NCBI GenBank assembly: GCA_030077755.1
Contig: JAQJZZ010000001.1
Span: 1,364,001 to 1,428,000, forward strand
Direction of reading: 5' to 3'
Source: Filosporella fistucella
Lineage: Eukaryota > Ascomycota > Leotiomycetes > Helotiales
Length of the DNA: 64,000 bases
Part shown: positions 44,656 to 57,170 of the stretch, piece by piece
Layout: each line of letters begins with the position of its first letter
Numbering within the stretch: the first letter of the stretch is position 1
Made by a program: the position numbers and the translations under genes
Notes under the pieces: model-generated
The model's input: only the letters and a program-made list of their open reading frames with translations
Database searches by the model: none
What the model was told of the DNA's origin: nothing

Positions 44656-47198
44656 TTTGAGGGCGTACGAACGCGTAACCGGAGAGTGCAGATGACTACA
44701 TTGTTAACTTTGGGTTCCAATTGAGTTCTATCGTGGAATATACCTGTTCAGCACATCCGCGCTCTTGAAACTTGATGTTGGGAAATCTCTTGGACAGAGA
44801 AGTTTTGGAGAATGTCGCGTTTGTGAGACTCAAAATCTCTCTTCACCCTGATAATATCCTGTCGAGATTCAACTATGTTGCATTGTATCGTCCCATCGAA
44901 CGCCGGACGTTTTGTGAAGTGGGAGACTCTGCCGTCAAGAAACTCAAATTCGTGTCGAATGTACGAAATCTCAGGTCAAAGATTCTGCCACCGAACTTTT
45001 CAATTGGCAATTTGGACAATGGAGGGCAGGATTAGCTTACCTTACGGAATTTTTCTCTTTGCGGAAGCTTCTACAACAAATATTGAAGGAAGGTTTCCTC
45101 TAACTTGGGACGAAAACAGATATCTAGCCCCGCAAAGAGCCGGCAGTCGGAATTGCACTTTTTGCTGGACAATTGAGGCTGCAGATTCTCAGATAAATTG
45201 AACGTACCAGATGATGAGTGCAATGTCACTGCAGCACCCGAGAAAAACGTGGTATTGCAGACGAAAGATTGACGAGATGGAATCACAAGACTTGAGATCC
45301 CGCACAGTCAGGTACAATCAGTCACTGAAGCTGTGCCCAGCAAGAATGTTGCAGTTGAGGATTCCGAAAATTCTAATGTGCAGCAATGCCACTTCAGCTT
45401 CTTTGAAATCCGGTCAGAATTCTACGTTTTCTCGGTCTGCAGAAAGTTTAGTGAGATGTGACATGCTGCCCCTGGAAGGAAGGAGCGAGTATCTCAGCTC
45501 TTTCCACTACTAGTCTCAGGCAGAGCTCTAGATTTCTAATTTTGGGGATTGAAATTGACCATGATTATCTACCTATTCCTTCGGCCCCAAGTGGAGGTGT
45601 TGAAGAACGGATCTATATGATTCAGGTAAGCAGACCATCTCAGACCAAGAGCAAGATTGGCATAAGCACTTGGAAAGACAATATTGATGGAGGGGTATAT
45701 GCATCCATGTGATTTAGACTGGCAAACCGGCAAGTCGACACACGCCTTCCATGCACTCTCGTGTGGCTGCAGGAGTCATTTAGTTTGGCAGGTCAAGGCA
45801 TCCAAGTGTCAGCTGTCAGAAAACACTCTATCCAAGCCAGTCTATCACGGACAGACTGGCTGGCAGCATGGCGATGAGACGACTCTGGACGCAGTATTAG
45901 CCCGGGGAAATTCGTGTAGCAGGAAAACGTTCCTGTTACAGTTACTCTCCGCACAAAACTAGGAGACTAACCGTCCTAAGTCTGAGAGTAGCACATGGCA
46001 TACCTCACACAAAAGTTGTGTTGCCCGTTACGTCTCATCCGATTCGCGAGACGCTGCTGATTTGGCTTTTTGCATCGTTTGTACGAGGCTCCGCGGCAGG
46101 TTTACTGCACATAATGGACGCGATCCCGCCACCAAGGGACGAGATACTAAAGCAATGCAGGGGCTTGATATCAGATTTGGATATAGAAGGGAGGTTGCTT
46201 TCAGAAGCTACCCAGGCGAGCAAGGCTAGGGTAGAGGAAGATGCAGAGGTTGCATGCATATGATCCATGGGTCTTGTGGGTTTGCTAAGGAAGCAGATAT
46301 GGATGTGGACAGTTCAAAAGGCCGATTAAAGCAGCGGGGCAGCAAGCGGCATCAATCCATGCAGGTTCAAAAGCGCATACGGAAGGATTGTGATTCGAAG
46401 TCTTTCATGGTTATGGCTTATCGTAAAGGTTGGATGGATGGGTTAGGTGAGAATGAATGGTGGCGATGTTGTTGAAAGAGGTGTGGTTGCGGTGGAGGAG
46501 ACCGAGCAAAACGTTGGAAGAACCGATGGAATCTGCACCAGCAGGGACTAACTGGACACTATTCCCTAATCCCAACAGTCCCAGCAGCGTTTTCATGGCG
46601 TCTCCCGCGCTTGAAGTCCGAGGTGTGGGTGCTGGGATACGCTGCAGCCACCAAATCTACAGGGCATAGAGCCTGCCGGGGTGGAGGTCAGGTCCTTGGA
46701 CTCTTACTCAGCAGCTGTTGAATAGTACGAGTAGGCCAATTCAACGACACGCTGTGTCCTCATACACGTACACGACTGTAGCTAGTCATTCCCTAGACAG
46801 TTACCCATACTACATACTATGCTTTTCGATTGGGCTGTTCTATGTTACCAATTACTTTCCATTGATGCGCCACTTTAGCAAAAATACATTGGAGTGCATA
46901 TGAGTCGGATGAAAAGTTCTATGGTGTGTCTGGCTGGGGGCTAGAAAAGATGCCCCTAATTTCAGGAAATCGTAATAGCCCCCCGAAGATGTCTTAACCT
47001 GATAAGAAAATTTCAGCATCAGATCGCTGAGTCGTCGACCTTGACCTCACCAATCTTCTGCTGGCTTGCGTTCCTGTCTAGTCACCACTCTTTGGGTACT
47101 GTCCTACACCACCCATCACAGAACCACCATCCCTCTTCCACCGGAACACAATACACCATACAGCCTATCTCGTTTCACCCACTATCTTGAGTCTCACC
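44656..47198. other. Intergenic between divergent ABC transporter and P450 genes
   Basis: Several medium frames occur on the plus strand (45200-45460, 45684-45962, 46018-46263), broken by stops. They could be decayed coding sequence, but no domain is recognisable. The minus frame at 46411-46596 (MKTLLGLLGLG) is short and unsupported. Confidence 0.4.
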
Positions 47199-49180
47199 AT
47201 GTTCAATAACTGTGTTGTCACGTTCATTGTGCTTCTGCTCGGGATACTGCTGTGGAACTTCCTTTGTCTTCGAAGAAATATCCGCAACGCTCAATCTACT
47301 GGCCTCAAGTATATCATCGTACCATGGTATATCTACAACCAATCATCTTCTTGGCTACTCAATCGGACAATCCTAAGACTATCTGACAAGATACTACCTC
47401 CCCGTACTCTCACATCATGGAGGTGGTATTGTACTTCATTATGGCCTCTTCGGCTTCGGCACGCCCCATTTACCGCGTTTGGGACAGACACCTTCCTTAC
47501 CGTCGCTCCGGGTGGTATCATCTTGAATACCGCTGATGCTGACTTGGTTGATACTATTACTACTCGGTCAACAAACTTTCCAAAGGCTGTAAAGATATAC
47601 GGTGCAATTGCAATGTTTGGCAGAAATGTTGTTAGCACTGAAGGGGACGAATGGAGAAAGCATAGAAAGATGACAAGTCTAGCTTTCACAGAAAGGAACA
47701 ACAGATTAGTCTGGAAAGAGACAATTGTCAGAATGGAATCTATGGTGAAAACTTGGTTAGGAGGTAATACAGTAAAGTCAGTCGCTAGTGGAACGACAAG
47801 AGTCAGCCTCGATGTTCTTGGTCGAGCGGGACTCGGAAAGCAGGTGATATGGCCAAATCCGAATGGAGACGGAGAAGAGCCGGAGACTACGACTCTTGAG
47901 GAAGGTCACACAATGAGCTTCTCGGCTTCGTTGCAGTATATCGCAGGAAACATCATCTCGCTCGCGTTGGCTATGAAAATCTCTCGTTTGGTCAGGAGTA
48001 AATTTGTCTGTCTGTTAGCCTGAGAACAAGACTGACCTACACAGGATGCATTATGCTGTTTCTACCTTGGCGTGAGTTGAGAGAATGGATGAGGAAATCA
48101 GAAGAAGCTGCCGATAACTGGCGTTCGTACATGAAAGAAATGGTAGCTGCAAAGAAGGTCGAGATGCGAAGCGGAGCCGAGTGTACCACCGATCTGATCA
48201 GCACCCTCATCAACAGTCAAAATGTTTCTCTCGCGGAGAAGAAACAAGATCTCGCAATCCATACTCCGCTTTCAGACGATGAAGTTATGGGAAATCTATT
48301 TGTCTTCATTGTCGCTGGCCACGAGACTTCAGCGAGCAGTATGCACATGACTATTTTGCTCTTGGCATTGCACCCAGAAGTCCAGAAACAACTCCAACAG
48401 GAGCTTTTACAGATCACTCAAGGAAAACCTCCATCTGAATGGGACTATGATACTCTCCTTCCACAACTCAGAGATTCATTCCTCTATGCTGTCTGGAGCG
48501 AGGAGTTGAGACTTGTTTCGCCAATCTTGACTATCCCGAAAATCGTAGCTCCAACACCTCAGGAAGTTGTCATAGATGGAAAAGAGACTGTTTTACCACC
48601 TAACATGATAATCCGACTATGTACATCAGCACTCCATGTCAATCCCCGATTCTGGCCTCATGGACCTCCGACTGATCCTGCTTCTCCCATCTTTGCCCTG
48701 GACAATCAGCACAATAACCTCGAGGAATTCATCCCAAGTCGTTGGATGAAAACAAGCAAAAACACCACTATTATCTCCTCATCCGGCGACCAATTGCCTA
48801 ATGCCTTCTATTCTCTCCCAAAAACACCTACATTCAAAGACCAAACCCGTATCTACCAGCCTCCCCGCGGCTCATTCATCCCATTCTCGTCGGGTAAACG
48901 CGCCTGTTTAGGTCGCCGGTTCGCAGAGGTCGAAATTCTAGCTGCATTAGCAGTAATATTCTCCCAGTGCTCTGTCGAGCTAGCTGTAGATGAATGGGCA
49001 TGTGATGAGCAGGTGTCTAGCATGAGCGTAGAAGAGAAGAGAGAACTGTGGGAGAAGGCTGCGGAGAATGTGAGGGACAAGTGGCAGAATGGCTTGGAAT
49101 CGCCGCTTACGGTCAGATTGGCGAAGAGTAAAGCTGTGCCGATGAAGTTTGTGAGAAAGGGCAGGGAGAGATTCTTCTAG
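47199..49180 (+). CDS. Cytochrome P450 monooxygenase
   Basis: It is an ER-anchored haem-thiolate monooxygenase; the CYP family and substrate are not assigned. Two exons (47199-47997 and 48045-49180, 47-nt intron, phase 1) encode 644 residues, longer than the usual 500-550 because of inserts before the haem region. The N-terminal anchor is MFNNCVVTFIVLLLGILLWN. The I-helix motif AGHETS is at residues 357-362, ExxR at E419-R422 (EELR), and the haem loop FIPFSSGKRACLGRRFAE has Cys554 as ligand. The ATG at 47199 is chosen; the frame extends upstream only from a TTG. It is divergent from the ABC transporter with 2.5 kb between, so shared function is only a possibility. Confidence 0.95.
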
Positions 49181-51692
49181 GATGGAGAGGGAGATTGAGG
49201 ATACGTGGAAAGGTTCACAATTGTAGGTAGAATGTGTATGTAGATTGAATGTTTAGAAATTTGGTATTGTAAGCATTGCTCAATCTACAGATACATTTGT
49301 GCATACTTATGCCTGTACAGTGAGACCTTTCTTCCAATAAGTCTGGTATATTGAGAACTTCTGAATCTACTAAACTTCCTATATCTGTCTCTCGGTACTT
49401 GGGACAATCCCTCTACTCCATCCACCCTGTTAAAAGCAAATGCACGTGACCGAGCAAACCACCCACCTCGCTGCCCTAGCCTGTAGCCTGCACCAAACCT
49501 CTCCCTCCAGCATCCTCCCGCCTTCACACACTCACTCTTTTCTACCTCCAACCAACTTCTAGTTACAGCCAAAAGAATCACCTCTCCCTCTCAAAACACA
49601 CCACAATGGCAACATCCACTATCTATCTGCATTCCTGACACCGGCAGCACACTCGTGCTGTGCCACCTCAACCCGCACACAATCCGAATAACACGCACCT
49701 CACCTCCCCACGGCTCCACAAACTGTCTCTGATTCCTCACCTCAACTTCTGCAACGCCCGATCGTACATCCTCTATACATTCAAGAAGGGAAGTATACAC
49801 GAGATACGGGATGAAGAGCCACGTTCTGCGAGAAATGAAGGTGATTCACATGTTTTTCTCTCTCAGATGCGGTTGGAGTTGTTAGGCACGTCCTTGGAAT
49901 CTGGGAGGCTTCAGGTCAGCAAATCCCAGGACATGGTAAGCGCTCAATGGCGCCGGTTAGGGATCCCTGACGCCCGTACCATCCATCGGCAGCAGCCGGG
50001 CCCAGGCCGTTTCGCTGGGATTTCTATAGCAGCTGGTCACTAAAATGTGAGTTCACGCTTGCGAATTGGCGGCGGGCTGACGGGCTGAAAGGCCTGCCGA
50101 TGAACTTACTGGTTACTACCACTGCAACAATTCCTGAATTTCGATTCGACTCCTCCATCTGCTTTTGTCGACCCCACCAAATCTCACCACTTCCCTGCAT
50201 GTCCTCTCCATCTGCTTATCTCGCATTCATCTACCAACGGAATATCTGCAGCTGCCACTTGAAGTGGATTGTTCCAGGTCCCCTCGTACTTTAGCGTACT
50301 GCATACAGATGGCGCAGGCTCCCAGTCGCATACACCAAAGATAGCCTGATAGTGCTGACGATTGCTTGGCTAGGTCCATCCAATACCAGTTTACATCTGA
50401 TTTGCGAGAGGCACAATAGTGTCAGCGTGTGGGGAATATACAGGGTCCGAGATGAATCCTAGGGCTATAGCCTTCTGAGAGGTACGAGAGACCGAATTTA
50501 CATGGTAATCTACCAGGTGACGGGAATTCCTCGATCTAATGCATGCCAGGGTCACTTTACCATGTTTTCCATCTGATGTGAGCGCAAGGCACACATATTT
50601 GAGTCACCAAACTCTTGATAGCTTAGTTTGGGTGTCAAACAGGTATACGGAGTCCGTATCAAAGTGAGCTATCTCGATAGTGTCGTCGTCTCAGCCTTGC
50701 TCGCATTTCTTGACCCAATCGGCCTCACTTGCCAACTTCAAACTATCAAACAATTGGCTTTCATTCCATTGCTGCTCTTATTTCGCATTTCCGAAGCAAC
50801 CCTCTGTTTGTTTCTACACTATCGATAAGCTAGGATTTGGCTAAGCCTTGCATTTCGTGTGCTTCCCTGCAGCCTTGCTTGCATATCGGCAGGAGTTCAT
50901 GAACATTCTCCACGGTCACTTTGTTAGTTGCTTTCTGGTATTGACGCCAATCAATTTTCTTTAACGCGAGTTTTCATGAATTACAACAATCGGTTACGTG
51001 GCTTGACTCAGCTTCTTACAGATCCAACTCAGTGCCTCTTCCTTCTGGCCAAAAGTGGTTCAGACTCCGATGTACGAGGTTGAGTCCAGCCTTGAATAAA
51101 TTTTTCCTTGTGAATCGATTGTGATTGGTTACACAAAGATCGATATGGGTTGATGCTTTCAGATCTTGTGCTACACTATGAACCGGCCGTGCAGATATCA
51201 ACCTTCGGGATTTGCAGATCTTGAAATTTGGGAAAGAATAACCTAGTACCCCCGGATGGTGTGCAAAACCTGGACCTGAGTTGGCCAGTGACCTGTGTCC
51301 ACGGGTAGTTTGTACTCCCTCAGCTTCATTTTCAAGGATGTTGGCATATTCTCGAAGCCAACACGGCAGGAAATCTGGATTCAATTTATCGAAGGATCAC
51401 AACGGAGTTGGTGCCGATTTAGTATATGAGTGAGATTAAGTCTTATTCATTCGGATGGGTGTTCACATCGGTAGGAAGAATGTTAGGAACGGGTGTGTTG
51501 CCTCGCTATTACAGTCACACAGTAGCCAATTAGGTCATGTACAACAAGACTCACAGTACTCGACTGATGTTGCCTGCATACCTATGAATAATTGTTCTTC
51601 TAAGACTTTTGCTCTTGTGTTATACTTCTACCCACTTCCCCCGTTTGATGTGTTTCTCAGACATTTCAAACATCTCTCAAACATCAATCAAG
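49181..51692. other. Intergenic between P450 and fusion gene
   Basis: An ATG at 49605 in strong Kozak context (CACAATGG) opens only ten codons. The frames that follow (to about 50043) look partly coding but shift and stop. A perfect 7-1-7 palindrome holding CGG-N3-CCG lies at 50645-50659. No RNA gene was recognised. Confidence 0.45.
50645..50659. promoter_or_regulatory. Inverted repeat ATACGGA-G-TCCGTAT (CGG-N3-CCG)
   Basis: The arms are perfectly complementary around one base. CGG triplets in inverted array are the typical target of Zn2Cys6 activators. It lies about 1 kb upstream of the sterol dehydrogenase/HHE gene; a link to that gene is inferred only. Confidence 0.3.
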
Positions 51693-54152
51693 ATGGACAC
51701 AGCAATCCCTCATGAGTATTCAAGTGGGACTCCGTCCCCAGAGACGTCTAGTTCTCTTTCGCATCCACTTACACGGATGTCTTCTTTTGACATGTCTGAG
51801 ACCTCACCTCTCACTCCTCAACTCGAAAATGTCCTCGTTATAGGCGGATGTGGATTTTTAGGCCATCATGTCGTCAAAATGCTTCTGACGGAATCAACAT
51901 GTACCTCCATTTCAGTCATGTGTCGCGCACCCTTCAAAAATACCTTCAAAAGGGTGAAATATTACATTGGAGATGTCACAAATGCTGCTCATGTTCACCA
52001 TGTTGTGAATCAAGTCAAGCCAAAGGTTATTTTCAACACGGCTTCTCCTCATGCATACAAAGATCACGAACACGTTCCCGATATCTTTAGAGTGAATGTC
52101 GTTGGGAATCAGAATCTCCTTGATGCTGCTGCGGAAGTGGGAACGGTGAAGGCGTATGTTTATACATCTTCCGGACCTATCATCGCGGGATCTGGCGGTG
52201 GATACGATCATGCAGATGAAACATATCCAACTCTCGTTGTACCTGTCGTCAAAAAAGGCGATCCATACCATGTCGCAAAAGCGCTGGGAGATAAGATGGT
52301 CTTGGAAGCAAACGGCAAAAACGGTATCCGTACTTGTTGTATTCGTCCCACAGCTCTATACGGCGAAGGCGATGCGCAAATGGTTGGTCCAGTCATCAAA
52401 GCGCTTGAAGATGGCCAGACAAGTATTTGGATGGGCTACAATGACATCGAGATGGATGTTGTCTACGTTGGTCATGTAGCTATTGCCGAAATTCAAGCTG
52501 CGAAGGGTCTACTAGCAGAAATGCTTGACCCGAAAGCCCCAAAGGTAGCTGGGGAAGCATTCAACATCACCGACGACCAACCGTCACCTCCTCTCACTTT
52601 CTTCCGCAAGTACTGGGCGTTAGCCGGCGACAACACACCATTAAGTAGCGTATGGTACATTCCACCCATGGTCGTACTCATCATGGCTCATATTGCGGAA
52701 TGGCTTGTTTGGGCTACGACGTGGGGAAAGTTACGGCCTGAGAGTTTGATTTTGGAGAGAATGGAATTCATTCTTTATACGAGAACGTATTCGGTCAAGA
52801 AGGCGAGAGAGAGATTGGGATTTGTACCTTGGGAGGGACAGGTGTATAAGAGTCAGGATGAGGCTTTGAAGGGTGCTGTGGAGTGGTATCTGAGACCGGA
52901 GAATCATGGACCTGTTAAAAGGGGTGGTGGGGTCTCTTGGTATGTATTGACGCTTTCTATCCCGATTCTTTTCTCTTCCGAACGATATTTTGCACATCCT
53001 CTGTCCAATTGATGATTCTATCCACCAAAAGTTTTCACCAGAAACTACATAACTAATAAAAATACAGGCCCGAAACACCATTCAAACTCATCTCCCTAAC
53101 CTCCACTCCGACGACTCCATTCCCGCCAACCCCTCACTACAGCCTCACCAACGCACGCATCATGGCCCAAACCCACAACACCATTTTCCGAGCCCTGAAC
53201 TCCATCTACGCCCACTCCTTCCTCGTCTCCCCCTCCACTTCCTCAGCCTCAGACCTCCTATCCTACTGTCTCATAACCTACGACTTCATCCATCACCACC
53301 AATTGTCCGAAGAACTGCACTATTTCCCCGCCATTGAAGCCGCATCTGGGATTAAAGGCCTCATGCAAGGGAACGTGGAACAACATAAACTTGTGGAAGA
53401 GGGCTTAGAGGCTTTCAGAAAATATGCGGAGAACACAAGAGCAGAAGAATTTAGTGGGAAGAAATTGAGGGGGATCATAGATGGGTTTAAGGGAGCGTAT
53501 GAGAGACATCAGTTTGAAGAAGTTAGGGAGATACTTGGGCTGTGGGATAAAATTGATAGTGAGGAGTTGAAGAGGATAGATAAGAATATGAGAGCGGAAA
53601 GTGAGAAGGGGAGTGATGTTTTTAAGTGAGTTGATCCTTTCTTTTCTTTCTTCTTCTCTCTTTCCAATCCCTTGGTCCATGGCCATTCCATCCTCTCCAC
53701 AACCGGCAGTCTTCGGAATCAAAGCTAACCACTCCTCTTCCCAAAAAAATAGAGCAGCGCCCTTCGTCCTAGGCAACCAAGATAAAACCTTCATCCTCGA
53801 TTCTCTCCCTCACACCGCAATCCCCTTCCCTAATATTTCCCTCTTCTCTAAACTCATCATTTCTCTCTTCTTAACCCGTCGCCACAGTTCTGTTTGGAGA
53901 TTCAACACTTCGTCTATCTATGGCACTCCTAGGCCTATGCCTACTGAGCGAGATTGGACGGCAGAGGTGGGGAGTGGGAAAGTGGGGAAGGTCGGAGGAG
54001 GGAAAGGAAAGGGATTAATAGCTCCCGGCGAATTACCTATTCCTGGCATGCCCAAATCTTTTCATCTCAGGGATCTGATACCTGATTGGGAGAGGGGGAC
54101 GTGGGTTGCTTTTGGTGTTGCTATTTGGGCTTGGTGGTGGGTTTGGTTTTGA
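51693..54152 (+). CDS. NAD(P)-dependent 3-beta-HSD/sterol C-4 decarboxylase-like domain fused to a hemerythrin (HHE) domain
   Basis: Three exons (51693-52939, 53068-53625, 53753-54152) give 734 residues. Residues ~45-400 form an extended SDR of the Erg26/3-beta-HSD type: nucleotide loop G51-x2-G54-x2-G57 (VIGGCGFLG), D94 region YYIGDVT, VYTSSG and the catalytic Y192-x3-K196 (PYHVAK). That domain normally ends at the helix GAVEWYL. Here a phase-2 intron (TG|GTATGT to ATACAG|G) joins GVSW to PETPFKLIS, the usual start of fungal HHE proteins. It then continues as AQTHNTIFRALNSIY, FIHHHQLSEELHYFP, NVEQHK and YERHQFEEV, which carry the expected diiron His/Glu ligands. APFVLGNQDKTF and a C-terminal Trp-rich hydrophobic segment (WAWWWVWF) end it. 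No in-frame ATG with a usable donor was found for an independent HHE first exon. Two separate genes remain possible, with HHE starting at 53162. Confidence 0.75.
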
Positions 54153-54772
54153 GTATGAAATTGTCTCAGGGGTGAGTAAATTGGGATTAAGCTTATGTTG
54201 TATGCTTATGTTGTATTTGAGGGATGGGATGGGATGGGATGAATATGTATCGCAGGTCTCAGATTGTGTATCTTGGATGTTGGATATTGAGCAAGAGTTC
54301 TGGAATATTGATAGGGATGAAGATTGCTTATGCACTTGGTATACTCTTGTAAGGGAAAGATTATAAGGCATATATATATTCCTTTTGTTTATCTGGAATT
54401 CCGCATCGCTGTCTTGAGGTAGCTTTCTTTTGTAATACGCCCGTTAGTCGTTCAGTTATTTAGGAGCAATATACCCTTCTTTAAGTATTGCTTTAAAGTA
54501 AACGCATCAAGCTTATACTTGTTTAATGATACTACTTTGAAATAGGTGACCTTGGAATTAAGGACCTGAAAAGCAACCTGTAAGACACAGACTTAACGAT
54601 TAGGCTCGTAAGGCAGGTTGAATGATAGTGTATAAGAGTGCGATTAGAATTTTATAAGTTCAATCCGTCACTTTGCTATGTAGAATATGTCAATGAAGTG
54701 CAACCTAGGTAGTACACTCAAAATTAAGACGGAACTCATAATTCAACGATTGTATTCTTCTAGTACACAATC
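54153..54772. other. Intergenic between convergent genes
   Basis: A (GGGAT)n tandem run lies at about 54223-54240. No gene is seen. Confidence 0.5.
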
Positions 54773-56425
54773 CTACCTTCCACTCCTCCGTTTCTTCCAC
54801 GCCTTCACCTCCTTAAACACGCCCATCACAAGCGGCACCCCAACAGGTCCAAGCAGTGGCATGTAGACAGCTACTTTATGCTCATCCGGGAAATATACCT
54901 GTCCCACCATACTCTTTTCAAAGAACGCTTTCTCAGCTGCTTCTTCAGCTATTCGTGCATTTTCTAATCCTTCTTTGCCGCCTAGGCCATCACACGCTTT
55001 GCGGAGGTGGGACATGGTGGTATAGACTCCGTCTGCGACGCTGCGGGGGATGGATATGCTAGGTAAGGCGAGTGTGAGACGGGCGAGGGAACCCATTGTT
55101 CCTGAGGCTTTGAGGAGGAGGCCTGCGGAGCGGACACGGATAAGTGTCATTAGACGGAGAGGGAGAGAACCAGTCTCTGGAGCCCCGAGGAGAGACATGA
55201 GTTGTGTTGAAAAAATCAGCATAGCGGGTCGGAGGTCAGAGATATCGGACTGGATTACTACGCCTCCCCATTGTGGGATGAGCCAGGATTTCCCACCTCC
55301 TTCGACTGACATATTGCCAGCGTATAGAATGAAGTTTACGGTTGGGGCACCGCCTATACTGGGAGATAAAGGCCATTCAGCGGCGTTGATGAACCCAGAT
55401 AAATCTTCTTTCTTCAGCACGTCACCGCTGACGCCAGGACTGGCGTAGAGTTGGACTTGTGTATCGATTGTGAAATTGCTGATTGGAGAAAGGGATTCCA
55501 GAAGAGGTTTCATGTATTCTTCGAGCGCAGCTTCGATGGCCCATTCAGAAGGAGTGGCATAGGGCGTGAATAAGGAGAATGTTAGGTGATATGTTCGTGA
55601 GTATTTCATAGATCTGGTTCTCCATTTTGCTAGGGACTCGGCCACCTCTGGTGCTAGTGCTTTTGGGCTTCGCTCTGGTGGTGCGGAGCTCGTAGATAGG
55701 AGGTAGGCGATCATGGCTTGTTCTTCGGCGAAGAGACCGCGGAGTGTGTTTGCAATGTAATTTGCTAGAGAAGAAGCTGATGAGGAGCTGGATGGGACTT
55801 GATTTGGGGTGTAGGAAATATCTAAGATAGGAGAATATGCTTGTAGATTTGCGGATGTGTTCGGGCCTGGTAGGAGCCTTATAACGAGAGCCACTTCCTC
55901 TGAAGAGCCTGTGGACAGTCCGGTTGTGTTAATAGAGGCGTTCGATTGTGAAAGTTGTAAACGAAGGTGATGCGCCGAGAATTCGTTCAAGTCGTCGAGA
56001 GCATGTTGTGTAGTTCGCAGAAGATGTTGTGCTTCGTGTTCTTGTAACGAATCTGCCTCTATTGATATTCGTAATGGGAAGACTGGTCGACATGCCTATA
56101 ATTATTAGAATTGAAACCTAAAGGATGCAGAACATACTCGACCATCAGCCCAATCCATCATTTGATCCAATGGCAGACTCTCTCTGTGTATCGTAGTTGT
56201 TCTCCACCATATTGGCAAGCCAACTACCAATATGATCCCCCAGAAAGAGAATATAACCCATCTTCGAAGTGAGATACTCGCTGGAGGTTCAGGAGGGGGC
56301 TCCTTGTTCTTTGGAGCTGCGCTCACAGCATTTGCAGGCGCAGTTTCGACTCCAGCTCCATCATTTGCATCATTATAATTTGCAACAATCTCATCAGGAA
56401 TTGAAGCAGAATTTGTCGTCGACAT
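54773..56425 (-). CDS. GPI17: GPI transamidase subunit PIG-S (Gpi17)
   Basis: It is an ER membrane subunit of the GPI transamidase complex that attaches GPI anchors to proteins. Two exons (56425-56138 and 56095-54773, 42-nt intron, phase 0) give 536 residues, the family's usual size. An N-terminal membrane helix (RRWVIFSFWGIILVVGLPIW) is followed by the characteristic WWRTTTIHRESLPLDQM. The lumenal part includes YHLTFSLFTPYATPSEWAIE and the WLIPQWGGVVI strand typical of PIG-S. A second hydrophobic segment (VYMPLLGPVGVPLVMGVFKE) and a basic tail (KKRRSGR) end it, giving the standard two-helix topology. The start at 56425 precedes an acidic N-terminus. It is divergent from the acyl-CoA synthetase gene. 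Confidence 0.93.
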
Positions 56426-57170
56426 TGTAGTGTTGAAGTTGTCGCATAGCTTTAGAGCCAGATGTCCGTCAATAAATTGGTGATGATCTCGGAGCCCTGT
56501 CGAACGGACCCCGAGAGGCTGCAGGACACTTGACGAGGAGGCTGAAATTGAGCCAGCGGAGACGAGATAGTTATGCAAATTGTGCACGTCAATGTGCTGA
56601 TACCCGACCTTAATGAAGAAAGATCAGCCGCACCAGTGCGGCGTTTCATCAGAAAAAGCATCATCGATGTACGGAAAGCTAGATTCTCTTTTGCGCGTTC
56701 TTTGTAGAAAATAATTGATTGCATTTATTTTGTTGGAAAATAAATCCAAAATCTATTGTCTTCTTCTCAGCTTCACCCACATTCTCGTCTTCTACCCCAC
56801 GATTTTCGCGGTCCCAATATGGTAAAGGCTTCGTTCTTGCAAGCGCAGTGCGGGGAGAGCTCCCGCTCGCAACACTGGTCGGAATGAGTACAATTTTCCG
56901 CTCTCGTGCCTCGGCTTGGTCGTCCTCGCATGTTTCTGCCAAACTGTCTAGCTTTGGGTGTTCCCTACATGGCCGAGGCGGCGATTAAGATATGTTAGGA
57001 GTTATCTGTTCCGTTCCTTTTCATTTTCAGTCTCCTTCTTATCTCTATACTTCTAGATTGCTGGACGGAAGCGCTCTATTTGCTGAGGATACATTCTCTA
57101 ATTCGCCTTCTTACCCTTATCAATCAGACAGTTATCAAAGGTCATGCTACGATAAGTACACGACACCATT
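56426..57170. promoter_or_regulatory. Divergent promoter region of GPI17 and FAT1
   Basis: This stretch of about 745 bp separates two divergent genes. No discrete site was assigned. Short frames inside have no domain character. Confidence 0.4.

Noticed and set aside
16282..46000. Secondary-metabolite cluster combining BBE oxidase, ABC transporter and P450
   Set aside because: No polyketide synthase, peptide synthetase, terpene cyclase or pathway regulator is present and the three genes are 10-20 kb apart.
46411..46596. 61-codon minus ORF with a signal-like start (MKTLLGLLGLG)
   Set aside because: No signal peptidase site, no Cys, no partner exon; overlaps plus-strand debris.
49605..50043. 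Possible gene beginning at the strong Kozak ATG at 49605
   Set aside because: The frame stops after ten codons and neighbouring frames need more than one shift; no splice pair resolves it.
53162..53629. Hemerythrin ORF as an independent gene starting at its own ATG
   Set aside because: The conserved segment PETPFKLIS before this ATG belongs to the domain and is reached only by splicing from the dehydrogenase exon; kept as the alternative model.
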